Assembly: GCF_035271045.1 (NCBI RefSeq)
Contig: NZ_DATESC010000002.1
Location: 124,001-188,000, forward strand
Direction of reading: 5' to 3'
Origin: Marinospirillum sp035271045
GTDB taxonomy: Bacteria; Pseudomonadota; Gammaproteobacteria; Pseudomonadales; Halomonadaceae
Length of the DNA: 64,000 nucleotides
Numbering within the stretch: the stretch's first letter is position 1; each line of letters starts with the position of its first letter. The translations under genes were made by a program, and so were the position numbers. Positions 51,215 to 60,370 of this stretch are shown here, piece after piece. The notes beneath the pieces were generated by a model. It saw only the letters and a list, made by a program, of their open reading frames with translations. It was not told the origin of the DNA and made no database searches.

Positions 51215-52756
51215 TTAATTGAATTCAATCAGCGCTTTACCAGTCATTTCAGGTGGCTGCTCTAAACCCATAACTTTAAGCATTGTGGGTGCTAAATCTG
51301 ATAAACGCCCACCGTCTAATAAGCGCACATTACGGTTTTTAGGAGGAATATAAATAAGCGGTACAGGGAAGGTAGTATGCGCGGTTTGTGCTTGCCCCGT
51401 TACTTCATCCAGCATTTGCTCAGCATTACCATGATCGGCTGTAATAAAACCTTGCCCATTCACTGCTTGTAGCGCTTTTACAACGCGCCCAACACAAGCA
51501 TCCAGCGTTTCAATGGCTTTTACTGTGGCAGCAAAATCACCCGTATGCCCAACCATATCACCATTGGCATAGTTACAAATAATCGCATCGTATTCGCCGG
51601 AATGAATCGCAGCGACTAGCTTATCGGTTACTTCTAGCGCACTCATTTCTGGCTGCAAATCATAAGTTGCTACGGGTGGTGAAGGCACTAACATACGCGT
51701 TTCACCAGCATAGGGTTCTTCTTTGCCACCTGAAAAAAAGAACGTAACGTGAGCATACTTCTCGGTTTCAGCAATGCGTAGCTGCGTTTTACCTAAGTTT
51801 GCCAAGTATTCGCCCAGCGTGTTGCTTAAATTAGCCGGTGGAAAGGCGGCTCGCGCATGAATATCTTCAGCGTATTGTGTCAACATGACAAAGCTGCTTA
51901 AACGTGGCCAAGCACGGCGCGAAAACCCGTTAAAGTCGGCTTCGGTGAAGGCACGGGTGATTTCTCTGGCGCGGTCAGCACGAAAATTCATAAAAATAAC
52001 CGCATCGTCGTGTTCAATTTGGCAAGGTAAGCCAATTGCGGTTGCTTTTACAAATTCGTCGTTTTCGCCTCGCTCATAAGCGGCTTCAAGCCCAGCAGCA
52101 GCGGTTTTGGTATTAAAATCAGCTTGGCCTAGGGTTAGCAAATTATAGGCTTGTTCTACTCTATCCCAGCGGTTATCACGATCCATTGCAAAATAGCGAC
52201 CAATTAAACTGGCGACTCTGCCAACACCTAAAGCTTTAAATTTACGCTCAGCGGCTTCAATTGACGCTTTAGCGCTACGGGGTGGTGTATCACGACCGTC
52301 TAAAAATGCGTGTAAAAAAACCTGTTTAGCACCGCGTTTAACGGCAAGCTCTGCCATCGCAAATAAATGCGCTTCATGGCTGTGTACGCCGCCACCCGAC
52401 AACAGCCCCATTAAATGTACCGCACCTTGTTTGGCAATCGCTGCATCGACTGCCGCGATTAACGTGGCGTTTTCAAAAAAACTGCCATCTTTTATAGCTT
52501 GAGTAACGCGGGTAAAGTCTTGGTAAACCGTTCGCCCAGCGCCTAGATTCATATGCCCAACTTCAGAGTTACCCATTTGCCCTTCTGGCAAGCCAACGTG
52601 CAGGCCGTCAGTATGAATTTGACTGGTAGGGTATTTTGCACGCAGGTGATCCATAACCGGTGTTTTGGCATGAAAAATAGCGTTATTGTCGCTGGCTGGG
52701 TTATCACCATAACCATCTAAGATAATAAGGGCGGTAGGAAGGCGTTGAGAACTCAT
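51215..52756 (-). CDS. gpmI: 2,3-bisphosphoglycerate-independent phosphoglycerate mutase
   Basis: A 513-residue Mn2+-dependent glycolytic enzyme. LIILDGYGDNPASDNNAI, the phospho-serine region GQMGNSEVGHMNLGAGR, HAFLDGRDTPPRSA, and the C-terminal metal-binding NYANGDMVGHTGD and ITADHGNAEQM are all intact. It heads the gpmI-envC-ctpA group, an order shared with Pseudomonas and many other gammaproteobacteria. Confidence 0.97.
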   Translation of the reverse strand: MSSQRLPTALIILDGYGDNPASDNNAIFHAKTPVMDHLRAKYPTSQIHTDGLHVGLPEGQMGNSEVGHMNLGAGRTVYQDFTRVTQAIKDGSFFENATLIAAVDAAIAKQGAVHLMGLLSGGGVHSHEAHLFAMAELAVKRGAKQVFLHAFLDGRDTPPRSAKASIEAAERKFKALGVGRVASLIGRYFAMDRDNRWDRVEQAYNLLTLGQADFNTKTAAAGLEAAYERGENDEFVKATAIGLPCQIEHDDAVIFMNFRADRAREITRAFTEADFNGFSRRAWPRLSSFVMLTQYAEDIHARAAFPPANLSNTLGEYLANLGKTQLRIAETEKYAHVTFFFSGGKEEPYAGETRMLVPSPPVATYDLQPEMSALEVTDKLVAAIHSGEYDAIICNYANGDMVGHTGDFAATVKAIETLDACVGRVVKALQAVNGQGFITADHGNAEQMLDEVTGQAQTAHTTFPVPLIYIPPKNRNVRLLDGGRLSDLAPTMLKVMGLEQPPEMTGKALIEFN

Positions 52757-52968
52757 GACGTTGTAGGGTCGCTCTTTAAGGTCGGGTTAACGTTAGAATA
52801 AGCACAGGTCAGAAAAATTAATTGAGGCACATAATAGCGCTCTCCACCTTAAATCGCCATCTTGCAGATGCCTTGATTGTGACTCTGGTGTATCCTAAAC
52901 GACAATTTTTCTTCAGGGTTAAGCTTGTCTTAATCTTTAGTCATGGCGTAATAAAAAAGAGATCAGCG

Positions 52969-53388
52969 ATGTTAGAGCAAGTTATTGAATTTAGTATTAA
53001 CAACCCCATGTTAGTGAGTGCCTTCGTTGTTTTGTTGGCTTTAATTGCGTTTAACGAAAGCCGTACTGCAGGTAATGGTGTTGGCGTAGCAGAAGCCGTG
53101 CGTTTTATGAACCGTGATGAAGCGATTGCTATTGATATTCGTGACCGTAAAAACTATACCCAAGGTCACATTGCTGGTTCATTGAATATTCCTATGGCTA
53201 ACTTAGATTCGCGTCTTCAAGAATTAGAAAAGCATAAAAGTAAGAAAATTATTGTCGTTTGTAACACCGGCACTTCAGCAGGTATGGCAATAGCCAAGTT
53301 ACAAAAAGCCGGTTTTGAACAAGTGTTACGCTTAAAAGGCGGTATTATGCAGTGGCAAAGCGATGCAATGCCGATGGTTAAAAAATAA
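52969..53388 (+). CDS. Membrane-anchored rhodanese-like protein
   Basis: A 139-residue protein with one N-terminal membrane helix (about 13-29) and a rhodanese domain with DIRDRKNYTQGHIAGSLNIP and the active-site loop VVCNTGTSAGMA (Cys98). It may transfer sulfur or act in redox chemistry (YibN-like). ATG at 52969 is used; an upstream extension has no Shine-Dalgarno and no homology features. It lies 29 bases upstream of secB, the usual place for yibN, but the grxC gene commonly between them is absent. The 212-base gap to gpmI is divergent and holds no gene I can see. Confidence 0.88.
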   Translation: MLEQVIEFSINNPMLVSAFVVLLALIAFNESRTAGNGVGVAEAVRFMNRDEAIAIDIRDRKNYTQGHIAGSLNIPMANLDSRLQELEKHKSKKIIVVCNTGTSAGMAIAKLQKAGFEQVLRLKGGIMQWQSDAMPMVKK

Positions 53389-53417
53389 ATAATCGTAAAA
53401 ATTAAGGAAACTAAATA

Positions 53418-53861
53418 ATGAGTGAAGCACCCCAAACCCAGTTTGCACTACAGCGCCTTTACCTAAGCGATGTGTCTTTTGAAGCACCTAATAGCCCCGA
53501 AGTTTTCATGGTTAAAGAGCAGCCACAGGTTGACGTAAAATTAGATACAAAAAATCGCCAAGTAAGCGAAGACCTTTATGAGGTGACGGTAAAAATTACT
53601 GCTCAGGTTACTTTTGGTGAAAAAACGGCTTTTTTAGCGGAAGTTGAACAAAGTGGTGCGTTTCAAATTACGGGCATTGAAGGCGATAACCTAGAGCACG
53701 CTTTAGGTGCTTTTAGCCCCAATATTCTTTTCCCTTATGCGCGTGAAGCGATTGATAACCTAGTTGTTAAAGGCGGCTTTCCTCCGTTAATGATTGCGCC
53801 GGTTAATTTTGAAGCTATTTTTGCCGAGCGCAAACAGCGTGAAGCACAAACGACGCAATAG
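53418..53861 (+). CDS. secB: Protein-export chaperone SecB
   Basis: A 147-residue tetrameric cytoplasmic chaperone that delivers unfolded precursors to SecA. FALQRLYLSDVSFEAPNSPEVF, AFLAEVEQSGAFQITG and the C-terminal NILFPYAREAIDNLVVKGGFPPLMIAPVNF (in part) are the family signatures. The order rhodanese-secB matches gammaproteobacteria. Confidence 0.97.
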   Translation: MSEAPQTQFALQRLYLSDVSFEAPNSPEVFMVKEQPQVDVKLDTKNRQVSEDLYEVTVKITAQVTFGEKTAFLAEVEQSGAFQITGIEGDNLEHALGAFSPNILFPYAREAIDNLVVKGGFPPLMIAPVNFEAIFAERKQREAQTTQ

Positions 53862-53871
53862 ATAATATAAC

Positions 53872-54591
53872 GTGCGCCGTTTTTATTCCCCTCAACCCTT
53901 GGCTGGTAAGGCTCAAATTGAGCTAGACGGTCAAGTGGTGCGTCATATTATTCAAGTGCTACGAATGCAGGCAGGTGAACATTTGCACCTGTTTGATGGG
54001 CAGCAGTGTTATTTAGCCAAGCTGTTAGACGGCAATAAAAACCGTGCGCTGTTGCAGCTATTAGAGCCTATTGCCGCCGCCGCGCCTTCGCCTTTAACCA
54101 CCCACCTTGGGCAAGCCATTTCCAAAGGCGACAAGATGGAATGGATTATTCAAAAAGCCACCGAGCTGGGCGTAACCGAGCTTACTCCTTTGTATACCCG
54201 CCAAGGTGATGTGCGTTTAAAAGGTGAGCGGGAACAAAAAAAGCACCAGCAATGGCAGCAAATTGCGATTAGTGCTTGTGAACAAAGTGGGCGCAATGAC
54301 GTGCCAATCATTCACCCGCCCCAAGTTTTAAATGACTGGTTAGGGCAACGGCAAGAAGCCATGAAACTCTTGCTGCACCCGCACGGTCAAAGTGGCGAGC
54401 TGGCAGTTAAAGAAGTCAGCAGTGTTGCTTTATTAATTGGCCCTGAAGGTGGTTTGACGGAAGCCGAAGCCCAAGCAGCCAAGCAACAAGGTTTTACTGG
54501 TCTGCGTTTAGGCCCTAGAATTTTAAGAACTGAAACAGCACCGCTAGCCGCACTAACCCTAGTGCAGCACTGGTGGGGTGACTTTAAGTAA
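53872..54591 (+). CDS. rsmE: 16S rRNA (uracil-1498-N3)-methyltransferase RsmE
   Basis: A 239-residue SPOUT-class enzyme. N-terminal RRFYSPQPLAG and HIIQVLRMQAGEHLHLFDG form a PUA-like domain, with the SPOUT knot in IGPEGGLTEAEAQAAKQQGF and RLGPRILRTETAPLAALTLV. The start is GTG at 53872. It precedes gshB by 47 bases, as in many relatives. Confidence 0.95.
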   Translation: MRRFYSPQPLAGKAQIELDGQVVRHIIQVLRMQAGEHLHLFDGQQCYLAKLLDGNKNRALLQLLEPIAAAAPSPLTTHLGQAISKGDKMEWIIQKATELGVTELTPLYTRQGDVRLKGEREQKKHQQWQQIAISACEQSGRNDVPIIHPPQVLNDWLGQRQEAMKLLLHPHGQSGELAVKEVSSVALLIGPEGGLTEAEAQAAKQQGFTGLRLGPRILRTETAPLAALTLVQHWWGDFK

Positions 54592-54638
54592 TGATTTTAA
54601 GTAGTGGTATTTAAAAATTAAGCCAGTGTGGAGGCAAA

Positions 54639-55598
54639 ATGACTAAGCAGGTTGTGGTTGGTGTGGTAATGGATCCAATAGCGGATATTACTTACAAAAA
54701 AGACACCACGCTGGCGTTATTACTAGCTGCTAAAAAGCGTGGCTGGAAGCTTAAATACATGGAAATGGGTGATTTACACCTACGCCAAGGCAAAGCTTGG
54801 GCGCTGATGGCAGACCTAGACGTGTTTGCTAATCCAGAAAAATGGTTTGAATTAGGCGAATCCCAAGCCGCTTCTATGGCTGAACTAGACATTCTGCTTA
54901 TGCGTACCGATCCACCTTTTGATGGCAACTTCTTAACCTCGACTTGGTTATTAGAAGCCGCCGAGCGTGAAGGTGTACTAGTGGTTAATAAGCCACAAAG
55001 CCTGCGTGACTGTAACGAAAAGCTGTTTGCCCAAGAATTTCCAGACTGTTGCCCACCCACCTTGGTTAGCAGCAATAGCGAGTTAATTCGCGCCTTCCAT
55101 AAAGAACACCAAGACATTATTTTAAAGCCGCTGGATGGCATGGGCGGTATGGGCATCTTTCGTGTGAAAGAAGAAGGCTTAAATCTGGGTGCAATAATTG
55201 AAGAATTAACCGACAACAACCAGCGCCAAATAATGGTGCAAAGGTTTGTGCCAGAAATTAAAGACGGTGATACCCGTATTCTAGTGATTAACGGTGAAGC
55301 CGTGCCTTATGGTTTAGCGCGAGTACCTATGGCGGGCGAAACCCGTGGCAACCTAGCCGCCGGTGGCAGTGGCATTGCTCGTAAGCTAACCGAACGTGAT
55401 TATTGGATAGTGAACCAAGTTGCGCCGGTACTTAAAGCCAAGGGCCTAATGTTTGTTGGTTTAGACGTTATCGGCGATTACCTTACCGAAATTAACGTCA
55501 CTAGCCCCACCTGTGTGCGTGAATTAGACGCACAATGCGGCTTAGACATTGGTGGTCAATTAATGGCTTACTTGGCTGAACGCCTAGGTCGCGGTTGA
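54639..55598 (+). CDS. gshB: Glutathione synthetase
   Basis: A 319-residue ATP-grasp enzyme that adds glycine to gamma-glutamylcysteine. VVMDPIADITYKKDTTLALLL, LMRTDPPFDGNF, KPLDGMGGMGIFRV (ATP-binding Gly-rich loop), EIKDGDTRILVINGE and EINVTSPTCVRELDA are all canonical. A GGAGG Shine-Dalgarno is seven bases before ATG. The stop is directly followed by the tonB start. Confidence 0.97.
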   Translation: MTKQVVVGVVMDPIADITYKKDTTLALLLAAKKRGWKLKYMEMGDLHLRQGKAWALMADLDVFANPEKWFELGESQAASMAELDILLMRTDPPFDGNFLTSTWLLEAAEREGVLVVNKPQSLRDCNEKLFAQEFPDCCPPTLVSSNSELIRAFHKEHQDIILKPLDGMGGMGIFRVKEEGLNLGAIIEELTDNNQRQIMVQRFVPEIKDGDTRILVINGEAVPYGLARVPMAGETRGNLAAGGSGIARKLTERDYWIVNQVAPVLKAKGLMFVGLDVIGDYLTEINVTSPTCVRELDAQCGLDIGGQLMAYLAERLGRG

Positions 55599-56360
55599 TT
55601 GTCAGCTGGGTTGACTAAACGCGTAAAATGGCAGCGCCCTATTTTTTGGACGCTGTTAATTGCTTTACTGCTGCACCTCTTGTTATTACTGATTGCTTCT
55701 TCACCCGAGGAAGACGACCTTCAGCAAACCTTTTCTCAGGCCACAGAAGTGCTGCTGTATGATTTAAAAGAACCGATTTTAGAAGAGCCACCGCCTGCTG
55801 CTCCTATTCCCGCTGCTATTCCTGTTCCTGTTGAACCTAAATCGCTTTCTGTTGAACCTGTTGCTGAAGAACCTGTTGCTGAAGTAATTAAAGAAGAAGT
55901 GACTAAAGCTAAACCACATTTTTCAAAAAGTTTAATTACTCGAAGTTTAGAAATTGCCCGTTTAGAAGCAGCGTTAGCAGTGATGCAAAATCACTCGGCA
56001 CAACGCCCCCGAGTCAGGCGGATTAGTTCTGGCGCACGCATGAGTAGCGAAGAAGCACTGTATTTACGGCAATGGGAAGAAAAAGTAGAAAGGGTGGGTA
56101 ATTTAAACTACCCCGAAGCAGCCAGAAGCCAAAATTTGGGTGGGCGTTTACGTTTGCTGGTGGTTATTGCAGCGGATGGGCGTATTTTAGAAGCGCAGTT
56201 ATTAACGGGTTCAGGTCATACATTGCTAGATGATGCAGCTATACGCATTTTAAACCTAGCAGCGCCCTTTGCACCCTTGCCAGATTCCATCAAAGCACAA
56301 GCCGATGTGTTAGAAATTATTCGTACTTGGCAGTTTGGTGATGGTTGGTATGCTAATTGA
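55599..56360 (+). CDS. tonB: TonB energy-transducer family protein
   Basis: A protein of 249-253 residues. A membrane anchor (about 14-33) is followed by a Pro/Glu/Val-rich spacer (about 55-105) and a TonB C-terminal domain (about 170-253) with YPEAARSQNLGGRLRLLVVIAADG. It should couple the proton-motive force to outer-membrane transport. exbB and exbD are not nearby. The start is a TTG, at either 55599 or 55611, and neither has a strong Shine-Dalgarno; translation may depend on gshB, which ends right before. The gshB-tonB order occurs in Pseudomonas. Confidence 0.87.
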   Translation: MSAGLTKRVKWQRPIFWTLLIALLLHLLLLLIASSPEEDDLQQTFSQATEVLLYDLKEPILEEPPPAAPIPAAIPVPVEPKSLSVEPVAEEPVAEVIKEEVTKAKPHFSKSLITRSLEIARLEAALAVMQNHSAQRPRVRRISSGARMSSEEALYLRQWEEKVERVGNLNYPEAARSQNLGGRLRLLVVIAADGRILEAQLLTGSGHTLLDDAAIRILNLAAPFAPLPDSIKAQADVLEIIRTWQFGDGWYAN

Positions 56361-56401
56361 ATTATGCCAATTGAATGAGCCAGCCAACGCAAGGTAATAC
56401 T

Positions 56402-56431
56402 AGCGTTAAACGCTTTTATTCACCGTATAAT
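56402..56431 (+). promoter_or_regulatory. Weak hairpin after tonB and -10 element for algH
   Basis: AGCGT/ACGCT (56402-56414) with a tiny loop, followed by TTTT, is a marginal terminator for tonB. A perfect TATAAT at 56426-56431 lies 47 bases before the algH GTG, but no good -35 is seen at 16-18 bp, so a separate algH promoter is only possible. Confidence 0.3.
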
Positions 56432-56477
56432 TTCGTCAGAATTACGTCTTGATGCGTTACAAAATAAAGAGAAAACT

Positions 56478-57032
56478 GTGAATACACTTAGGGATCATTT
56501 TTTACTAGCAATGCCACAACTTAAAGACCCGCATTTTGGTGGAAGTTTAACTTACCTTTGTGAACAAAATGCAAAAGGTGCTTTAGGTTTAATCGTCAAC
56601 AAACCATTGTCACTTACGTTTGCTGAGTTAATGGAGCAGATGGCTATTGAAGCTTCGTCGGATCTTTACGCAGATCGCCCCATTTTTTGTGGTGGGCCAG
56701 TGCATGGCGACCGAGGGTTTGTTTTGCATACGGGTGCTGCTAACTGGAAAGCCAGCTTGCCGATTAATGACCAGTTAAGCCTTACTACTTCGTTAGATAT
56801 TTTAGACGCACTTGCCAAAGGCGAAGGCCCAGAACACTTTCTTATTGCACTAGGCTGTGCGGGTTGGGAAGCTGGTCAACTAGAACAAGAGCTACTCGAT
56901 AACGCTTGGTTAACCTGTGCTGCCAGTGAAGTCATACTTTTTGCTACCTCAGCAGAAAGCCGCTTAACCGCAGCAGCAACAACACTAGGCATCAACCTAG
57001 ATTTAATGACAGGGCAAGCTGGTCATGCTTGA
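56478..57032 (+). CDS. yqgE: AlgH/YqgE family protein (UPF0301)
   Basis: A 184-residue protein. FLLAMPQLKDPHFGGSLTYLCEQNAKGALGLIVNKPL (in part) at the N-terminus and PIFCGGPVHGDRGFVLH and IALGCAGWEAGQLEQEL are unmistakable. Biochemical role is unknown; in Pseudomonas it was named AlgH for an effect on alginate. GTG start; it overlaps ruvX by eight bases, starting a ruvX-pyrR-pyrB-pyrC' run conserved in gammaproteobacteria. Confidence 0.94.
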   Translation: MNTLRDHFLLAMPQLKDPHFGGSLTYLCEQNAKGALGLIVNKPLSLTFAELMEQMAIEASSDLYADRPIFCGGPVHGDRGFVLHTGAANWKASLPINDQLSLTTSLDILDALAKGEGPEHFLIALGCAGWEAGQLEQELLDNAWLTCAASEVILFATSAESRLTAAATTLGINLDLMTGQAGHA

Positions 57033-57528
57033 TAGCACTGTGATTGCTGCCCCTAAGCTGCGCTTAATAATGGCGTTTGATTTTGGTAGCAAGCGCCACG
57101 GCGCTGCGCTAGGCAACGAGCTGACGCGCACAGTCAATCCGTTAACCGAGATTCCTGCTAAAGACGGTATTCCAGCGTGGCAAATTTTGGATGCTTTAGT
57201 GAAAGAATGGCAGCCTGATGTTTTTGTGGTGGGTTTGCCGTTGGATGAACAACTTGATGAAACGCCGTTAAGCCTGCGGGCTAGAAAGTTTGCACGGCGT
57301 TTATTTGGGCGTTATGGCAAAGCTTGCTATGGCATGAATGAACGGGGTTCGACGCGCATTGCCAAAGCAATTGTTAAGCAGCAGGGTGGGCATAAAGGTA
57401 ATTTTCGTGAGGATCCTGTGGATAGATTGGCTGCAGCGGTTATTTTAGAGGAATGGTTACAGCTAAATCCTAATGGCGATAGCATTTATTTAAAGCAGAT
57501 TGCTGGACCTGATTTCGTTAAATTTTAA
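57025..57528 (+). CDS. ruvX: RuvX/YqgF Holliday-junction resolvase-like nuclease
   Basis: A 167-residue RNase H-fold protein. IMAFDFGSKRHGAALGNELT with the first catalytic Asp, VGLPLDEQLDETPLS, and the C-terminal DPVDRLAAAVILEEWL with the last Asp are present. The family acts in 16S rRNA 5' processing and possibly in recombination. It overlaps yqgE and precedes pyrR by 18 bases. Confidence 0.94.
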   Translation: MLDSTVIAAPKLRLIMAFDFGSKRHGAALGNELTRTVNPLTEIPAKDGIPAWQILDALVKEWQPDVFVVGLPLDEQLDETPLSLRARKFARRLFGRYGKACYGMNERGSTRIAKAIVKQQGGHKGNFREDPVDRLAAAVILEEWLQLNPNGDSIYLKQIAGPDFVKF

Positions 57529-57546
57529 AAGGAGCGACTGACTAAA

Positions 57547-58092
57547 ATGGGAAATCAAAACCAAGCCGTTTTATTACCAAAAGTTTCGCCACTTATTGAC
57601 AGTCTAGCCATCACGCTAGAAAACTATTTACAGCAGCAGGGCATTACCGAGCCTTTATTGATTGGCATTCATACCGGCGGTGTTTGGGTGGCGGAAGCAC
57701 TGCACCAAAAAATGCAGATTGCAGCGCCCTTGGGAACGCTAGACATTTCTTTTCACCGTGATGATTATTCTCAAGTGGGTTTTAATGCGAGTGTAAAACC
57801 GTCTAATCTACCTTTTGTAACTGAAAACCAACACCTAGTGTTAGTTGATGATGTGTTGATGTCGGGACGAAGCATTCGTGCTGCCATGAATGAAATTTTT
57901 GATTATGGTCGTCCTGCCTCTATTACATTGGTTACGTTATTATCTTTGTCGGGTCGAGAGTTGCCCATTCAAGCGGATTGTTGTGCTTTGCATTTAGATT
58001 TACCCGCTAATCAACGCGTTAAACTGTCTGGCCCCGATCCGTTAGAATTTAATTTGGTTATTCGTCCTGTTGACACAGAGGAACCTGCATGA
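57547..58092 (+). CDS. pyrR: PyrR pyrimidine regulatory protein / uracil phosphoribosyltransferase-like
   Basis: A 181-residue PRTase-fold protein. LIGIHTGGVWVAEAL, the RDDY region and the PRPP loop LVDDVLMSGRSIRAAMNEIFD are intact. In Bacillus PyrR attenuates pyr mRNAs; in Pseudomonas-like bacteria its regulatory mode differs. I see no attenuator in the short gap upstream of pyrB, whose start overlaps the pyrR stop by four bases (ATGA), so any control would act on the whole transcript. Confidence 0.92.
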   Translation: MGNQNQAVLLPKVSPLIDSLAITLENYLQQQGITEPLLIGIHTGGVWVAEALHQKMQIAAPLGTLDISFHRDDYSQVGFNASVKPSNLPFVTENQHLVLVDDVLMSGRSIRAAMNEIFDYGRPASITLVTLLSLSGRELPIQADCCALHLDLPANQRVKLSGPDPLEFNLVIRPVDTEEPA

Positions 58093-59093
58093 GTAGTGCG
58101 CTCGATAATCCAAACCACCCCCGCAATATACAGTTAACAGCGGATGGGCGTTTAAAGCATTTTTTAAGCATTAATGGTTTGTCTAAAGCTTTGCTAACAG
58201 AAATTTTGGATACTGCAGAATCGTTTGCCAATATGGGCGAACAAGCGGTTAAAAAAGTACCGCTGCTGCGAGGTAAAACCATTGTTAATTTGTTTTTTGA
58301 AAATTCTACCCGCACCCGCGCCACCTTTGAATTAGCGGCTAAACGCTTGTCTGCTGACGTGTTAAATTTAGATATTAATACGTCTTCAACCACTAAAGGT
58401 GAAACACTGATGGATACGCTACAAAACATTGAAGCTATGTATGCCGATATGTTTGTGGTGCGTCACGCTGATTCAGGTGCAGCCCATTTTATTGCGAGTC
58501 AAGTTACGCCTAAAGTTGCCATTATTAATGCCGGTGATGGTCGTCATGCTCATCCAACGCAAGCCATGTTAGATATGTTTACCATTCGTCGCCATAAAGG
58601 TGGTTTTGAAGGGCTAAAAGTAGCGATTGTCGGTGATATTTTGCATTCGCGGGTTGCGCGTTCGCAAATTCGCGCCTTGAATGTATTGGGTGCGGCGGAA
58701 GTGCGTTTAGTGGCACCTAAAACCTTGTTGCCCGTTGGCATTGAAGAAATGGGCGCCAAAATTTATACCCGTATGGAAGAAGGCATTAAAGGTGTGGATG
58801 TGGTGATTATGCTGCGTTTGCAAAAAGAGCGCATGAGCGGTGCTTTGCTTCCTTCTGAATCTGAATTTTACCGCCTGTATGGTTTAACGACGCAAAAGCT
58901 GGCTTATGCACATCCAGAAGCAATTGTGATGCACCCAGGCCCGATTAATCGTGGGGTAGAAATAGAATCAGCCGTCGCTGACGGGGCGCGTTCTGTGATT
59001 TTGCAACAGGTGGGTTATGGTATTGCTACGCGCATGGCGGTGATGAGTATGGCAATGAGTGGACAGATGCACGAAAGGTCACAAATACAATGA
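58089..59093 (+). CDS. pyrB: Aspartate carbamoyltransferase, catalytic subunit
   Basis: A 334-residue enzyme that starts pyrimidine ring synthesis. FFENSTRTRATFELAAKRLS with the carbamoyl-phosphate loop, VVRHADSGAAHFIA, INAGDGRHAHPTQAMLDMFT and MHPGPINRGVEIES are canonical. It overlaps pyrR and pyrC' by four bases on each side. The length and partner match the class A ATCase of Pseudomonas, which assembles with an inactive PyrC-like protein. Confidence 0.97.
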   Translation: MSSALDNPNHPRNIQLTADGRLKHFLSINGLSKALLTEILDTAESFANMGEQAVKKVPLLRGKTIVNLFFENSTRTRATFELAAKRLSADVLNLDINTSSTTKGETLMDTLQNIEAMYADMFVVRHADSGAAHFIASQVTPKVAIINAGDGRHAHPTQAMLDMFTIRRHKGGFEGLKVAIVGDILHSRVARSQIRALNVLGAAEVRLVAPKTLLPVGIEEMGAKIYTRMEEGIKGVDVVIMLRLQKERMSGALLPSESEFYRLYGLTTQKLAYAHPEAIVMHPGPINRGVEIESAVADGARSVILQQVGYGIATRMAVMSMAMSGQMHERSQIQ

Positions 59094-60367
59094 AAATTTC
59101 TATTCTAGGCGGGCGTGTTATCGACCCAGCAGCGGCATTAGATCAGGTGCTTGATCTGCATATAGATAAAGGTCATATTTTAGCGCTGGGTGCTTGCCCT
59201 GAAGGCTTTAAAGCAGAGCAAATACTGGATGCCACCGGCTTATTAGTGTGTGCCGGTTTTATCGACCTCTGCTGTCATATACGAGAACCTGGCCCCAGTT
59301 ATAAGGGTAGCATTGCTAGCGAAACTCAAGCAGCTTTAGCCGGTGGCTTTACCCAAGTTTGTGCGCGTCCCGACACACAACCGCCTTTAGATTCACCAGC
59401 GGTTATTCGAGTAGTGAAAGAACGAGCGGAACTGGCAGGTCAGGCTAAAGTGCTGCCCATCGGCGCACTCACACAAGGTTTAGCCGGGCAGTTATTAAGC
59501 AATATGTCCGCACTACAAGCCGCAGGCTGTGTGGCATTGACTAACTTGCGCCACCCGATTCAAGACAATTTAATTTTGCGCCGTTGTTTAGAATATGCAG
59601 CTACTTTTGATTTGTTGGTGATTTTTTACCCAGAAGACCATGCGTTAAAAGGTGCTGGTTTTGCACATGAAGGTGCGCTGTCTTCACAGTTAGGTTTACA
59701 TGGTATTCCTGAAACAGCCGAAACCCTTGCCGTGGCGCAAACGCTGTTGTTGGTCGAACAAACCGGCATTCGTGCTCATTTTGCACACCTTTCTACCGCC
59801 AGAGCGGTTGAGCAAATTGCCGATGCTAAGGCAAAAGGCTTACCTGTAACGGCAGACGTTGCGTTAAGTCATCTATTGTTTACTGATGCCGCTTTAGAAT
59901 CATTTGATAGCAATTTTCACTTAGAGCCGCCATTACGCAGCGAAAATGACCGTTTAGGTCTGTTACAAGGTTTAAAAGATGGCACGATTGCGGCGGTTTC
60001 TAGCAGCCATTTACCCCATGAGCAGGCGGCAAAAATGGCACCTTTTTCTGCTTCAGAAGCAGGCATGAGCAGCCTAGAAGTAGTTTTGCCACAAATGTTA
60101 GCACTGGTTGAAGCCGGTTGGTTAAGCCTTGCTGATATGGTAAAGCGTTTGTCGTTAGCGCCAGCTCAAGTGCTAGGCTTAAAATCGGGCACACTGGGTG
60201 TTGGTTATAAAGCTGATGTGGTACTCATTGATCCAACGGCTAGTTGGGTATTAAATGAGCAAACGGGCTTTTCAGCCGGACACAACACGCCTTTTTGGAA
60301 TCAATCGCTGCAAGGCCGTGTGGTGACCAGCCTTGTCGATGGTCAAATTCGTTTTAACTTAAAATAA
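59090..60367 (+). CDS. pyrC': Dihydroorotase-like protein, probably non-catalytic (PyrC')
   Basis: A 425-residue amidohydrolase-fold protein. The active-site HxH of dihydroorotases is C61-C62-H63 here (FIDLCCHIREPG), the HxED motif is FYPED with Tyr180 in place of His, and the late Asp of DHAPH is Ser306 (SSSHLPH); His230 and His233 remain. Loss of several metal ligands implies no dihydroorotase activity. In Pseudomonas such PyrC' proteins scaffold the PyrB dodecamer, and a separate PyrC does catalysis; that gene must be elsewhere. The start overlaps pyrB by four bases. Confidence 0.93.
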   Translation: MKISILGGRVIDPAAALDQVLDLHIDKGHILALGACPEGFKAEQILDATGLLVCAGFIDLCCHIREPGPSYKGSIASETQAALAGGFTQVCARPDTQPPLDSPAVIRVVKERAELAGQAKVLPIGALTQGLAGQLLSNMSALQAAGCVALTNLRHPIQDNLILRRCLEYAATFDLLVIFYPEDHALKGAGFAHEGALSSQLGLHGIPETAETLAVAQTLLLVEQTGIRAHFAHLSTARAVEQIADAKAKGLPVTADVALSHLLFTDAALESFDSNFHLEPPLRSENDRLGLLQGLKDGTIAAVSSSHLPHEQAAKMAPFSASEAGMSSLEVVLPQMLALVEAGWLSLADMVKRLSLAPAQVLGLKSGTLGVGYKADVVLIDPTASWVLNEQTGFSAGHNTPFWNQSLQGRVVTSLVDGQIRFNLK

Positions 60368-60370
60368 AGG

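Noticed and set aside
52822..52968. 49-residue extension of the rhodanese-like protein
   Set aside because: ATG at 52969 starts right before a membrane anchor as in relatives; the extension resembles non-coding sequence.
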